The notes beneath the pieces are model-generated. The model was given only the letters and a program-made list of their open reading frames with translations, ran no database searches and was not told where the DNA came from. A program made the translations under genes and the position numbers. Shown one piece after another: positions 6,263 to 6,999 of a stretch of DNA of 6,999 nucleotides. Within the stretch, counting starts at the first letter, position 1. The number at the start of each line of letters is the position of its first letter. Origin of the DNA: Acidobacteriota bacterium (GTDB lineage Bacteria > Acidobacteriota > Holophagae > Holophagales > Holophagaceae); NCBI GenBank assembly GCA_021778785.1, contig JAJYBX010000098.1, forward strand, positions 1 through 6,999, given 5' to 3'.

Positions 6263-6805
6263 TCAACCCTTCTCGGGCAGGAGCTTGAGCAGGGCCGTGA
6301 CGATGCTGCCGAAGCGTTTCCAGCCGTCCAGGTTCCCGTTGACGAGGCGGCGCACCTTCACCCAGTCGTCGTCGGCGGCGGCCTTGGGGACCTCCTTCAG
6401 CATGAAGGCGTAGGCCAGGATCTTCGCGGCGTTCGCCGGCTCCAGGACCAAGTCGGGATTCGCCACCAGGTCGACGTCGATCAGCTTGCCGTACTGGGCG
6501 TACTCGGAGCGCCCCAGGATGGGGATGAACCCCCGCCCGCAGTACTTCGCGCCGTCGCCGGATTCCGTGTTCCCCAGGGACCGCTTGAACTCGTACATCC
6601 GCCGGAAGTACCCCTCGCTGCCGGGCTGGCGTTCCGGGGCGAAGGTGTAGCCCTCGGTGCCGATGGTGGCGATGGCCGCAATCTCCGTGGCGGGATCGTC
6701 GATCTTGAGGGCGGCCAGGGCCCCGGCCACCAGCGGCCAGTGCCTCTCCACGTTCGCCGCAGGGGCGTGGAGGGTGGCCGCGATGACGTCCGCCGTGAAG
6801 TGCAT
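6263..6805 (-). CDS. Glycoside hydrolase family 19 (chitinase/lysozyme-like) protein, phage endolysin type
   Basis: This 180-residue protein matches the short GH19 enzymes of phages, prophages and some secreted-effector loci, which cleave peptidoglycan or chitin. The core signature GDGAKYCGRGFIPILGR (83-99), followed by SEYAQYG, corresponds to the family's 'GDG.ryrGRG.iQlTGR.nY..yG' block. VRRLVNGNLDGW (151-162) matches the 'R.iNGG.nG' motif near the C-terminus. The likely catalytic acid is Glu51 in IGTEGYTF, with Glu58 as a candidate second acid. The usual HETGG/HESGG is altered (the His is replaced by Thr and the motif is shorter), and the usual Gln of 'iQlTGR' is Pro95, so activity is uncertain. 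There is no signal peptide. The ATG at 6805 has GGAG six bases upstream; the longer frame from 6889 adds an unconvincing Pro-rich leader. It lies between tRNA-Leu and an IS, suggesting a prophage remnant or accessory gene. Confidence 0.8.
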   Translation of the reverse strand: MHFTADVIAATLHAPAANVERHWPLVAGALAALKIDDPATEIAAIATIGTEGYTFAPERQPGSEGYFRRMYEFKRSLGNTESGDGAKYCGRGFIPILGRSEYAQYGKLIDVDLVANPDLVLEPANAAKILAYAFMLKEVPKAAADDDWVKVRRLVNGNLDGWKRFGSIVTALLKLLPEKG

Positions 6806-6843
6806 GGCTGGCTCCGGAATGGCCTGACCAGGGGGAGGGGGCC

Positions 6844-6852
6844 AATCTAGCA
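6844..6852 (-). promoter_or_regulatory. Candidate extended -10 promoter for the GH19-like gene
   Basis: Read on the minus strand, TGCTAGATT contains an extended -10 pattern (TG, one base, then TAGATT). It lies 38 bases upstream of the ATG at 6805, which would give a leader of about 30 bases containing the GGAG ribosome site. No good -35 hexamer is visible. The site is on the gene side of the IS insertion, so the gene would keep this promoter. This is a sequence-similarity guess. Confidence 0.3.
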
Positions 6853-6871
6853 CAGATGTCGCCGCGTGGAC

Positions 6872-6877
6872 GCTAGG
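6872..6877. other. CTAG target site abutting the IS481-like element
   Basis: The six bases GCTAGG directly precede the element's first TGT at 6878. IS481 of Bordetella is known to insert at NCTAGN, and this site fits that pattern exactly. If the element is intact, a copy of these bases or of the CTAG core is expected after its right end, outside the window. Confidence 0.5.
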
Positions 6878-6889
6878 TGTAACTGCCAA

Positions 6890-6970
6890 GGAGGTTGTTC
6901 ATCCGGACTGAGCTGGGAAGCTGTTGTTACCACACACCAGCTTTCGAGGAGACAGCCCGGATGAACCTCC
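6890..6970 (+). repeat. Long inverted repeat enclosing the transposase leader and covering its start codon
   Basis: GTTCATCCGG (6897-6906) is perfectly complementary to CCGGATGAAC (6957-6966), which includes the transposase ATG at 6961. The stem extends outward with GGAG (6890-6893) pairing CTCC (6967-6970) after a 3-base bulge, and inward with CTG (6908-6910) pairing CAG (6953-6955) after one mismatch. The loop contains a smaller nested dyad, AAGCTG (6918-6923) and CAGCTT (6938-6943), and the ribosome site GAGGAG (6946-6951). In an RNA that begins outside the element, this structure would bury the start codon. Confidence 0.6.
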
Positions 6971-6999
6971 ACAGTTCAGCAAAGACCTGCCCGTTCAGT
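6961..6999 (+). CDS. IS481-family transposase, first 13 codons (runs off window)
   Basis: The frame starts at ATG 6961, nine bases after GAGGAG (6946-6951), and stays open to the window edge, giving MNLHSSAKTCPFS. The opening 'MN.H..A.T.P.SR' is typical of IS481-type DDE transposases, where a helix-turn-helix DNA-binding domain follows. Only 13 residues are visible, so the catalytic DDE core cannot be checked and the gene may be intact or broken further on. The family call rests on this short N-terminus plus the TGT end and the CTAG target. Confidence 0.6.
   Translation, partial: MNLHSSAKTCPFS

Larger units (their letters stand above)
6878..6999 (+). mobile_element. IS481-family-like insertion sequence, left end only
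   Basis: The element appears to begin at TGTAACTG (6878), directly after a CTAG target. The first 30 or so bases contain TTCATCCGG, resembling the inner part of IS481-family terminal repeats. A transposase reading frame opens at 6961 and points inward from this end, as expected for a single-ORF IS. The leader between 6907 and 6956 should hold the transposase promoter, but I see no convincing consensus; TTGTTA at 6924-6929 is a possible -35 with no good -10. The right end, the other terminal repeat and the target duplication lie outside the window, so the exact boundary is inferred from TGT and the CTAG site. Confidence 0.65.

Noticed and set aside
3676..6288. Plus-strand 870-residue open frame
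   Set aside because: It is antisense to the UvrD helicase and both cytochromes and runs through the tRNA gene. Composition is low-complexity Leu/Gly/His/Gln, with no recognisable domain. The real genes on the other strand carry complete motifs.
6105..6845. Upstream extension of the second cytochrome frame to 355 residues
   Set aside because: The extension crosses the tRNA and lies out of frame over the GH19 gene. The GTG at 6104 has a strong ribosome site and begins a clean signal peptide.
6806..6889. Longer N-terminus for the GH19-like protein
   Set aside because: The added 28 residues are Pro-rich and not signal-like, and run through the candidate promoter almost to the IS target site. 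The ATG at 6805 has GGAG at ideal spacing.
1..6999. CRISPR array, toxin-antitoxin pair, riboswitch or defence island
   Set aside because: I saw no regularly spaced repeats, no small gene pair with toxin or antitoxin traits, and no recognisable riboswitch core. UvrD here has the full housekeeping domain plan, including the Tudor-like C-terminus, rather than that of a defence-associated helicase.

Overview
The window is GC-rich, gene-dense bacterial DNA. It contains seven complete or nearly complete protein genes, one tRNA gene and the left edge of an insertion sequence. The very high GC content, small monohaem c-type cytochromes, GTG starts and IS481-type transposase start would fit an Acidobacteriota genome of the Holophagae/Geothrix kind. 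That placement is inference only; Myxococcota or another high-GC Gram-negative group cannot be excluded. No gene here fixes the taxonomy.

Layout. Positions 1-1536 (minus strand) hold a FAD-dependent dehydrogenase of the COG2509 type, cut off at its C-terminus by the window edge. A 132-bp divergent spacer separates it from a plus-strand pair: a TIGR01777-family NAD(P)-binding epimerase-like protein (1669-2589) and a SRPBCC-fold ligand-binding protein (2586-3041), translationally coupled by a GTGA overlap. This pair converges on a minus-strand UvrD/PcrA helicase (3046-5352), with a hairpin built from both stop codons between them. Upstream of the helicase on the same strand are two small exported c-type cytochromes (5362-5715 and 5778-6104). 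The three genes may form one transcription unit: cytochrome, cytochrome, helicase.

A tRNA-Leu(UAA) gene (6164-6249, plus) lies divergent to the cytochromes. It converges on a small GH19 lysozyme/chitinase-like gene (6263-6805, minus) of the type common in phages. At 6878 an IS481-like element begins, inserted at a CTAG site. It shows its left end, a strong hairpin and the first 13 codons of its transposase before the window ends.

How the genes work together. Most of the window is core housekeeping content (DNA repair helicase, tRNA, electron-transfer proteins, oxidoreductases). The right end, from the tRNA-Leu onward, has an accessory character: a phage-type lysozyme gene and an IS. I see no clearly novel multi-gene system. 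The most interesting signal is the arrangement at the IS edge, where an inverted repeat could hide the transposase start codon in read-through transcripts. Two very long plus-strand open frames (61-1668 as an upstream extension of the epimerase frame, and 3676-6288) are antisense artefacts of high GC and are not annotated.
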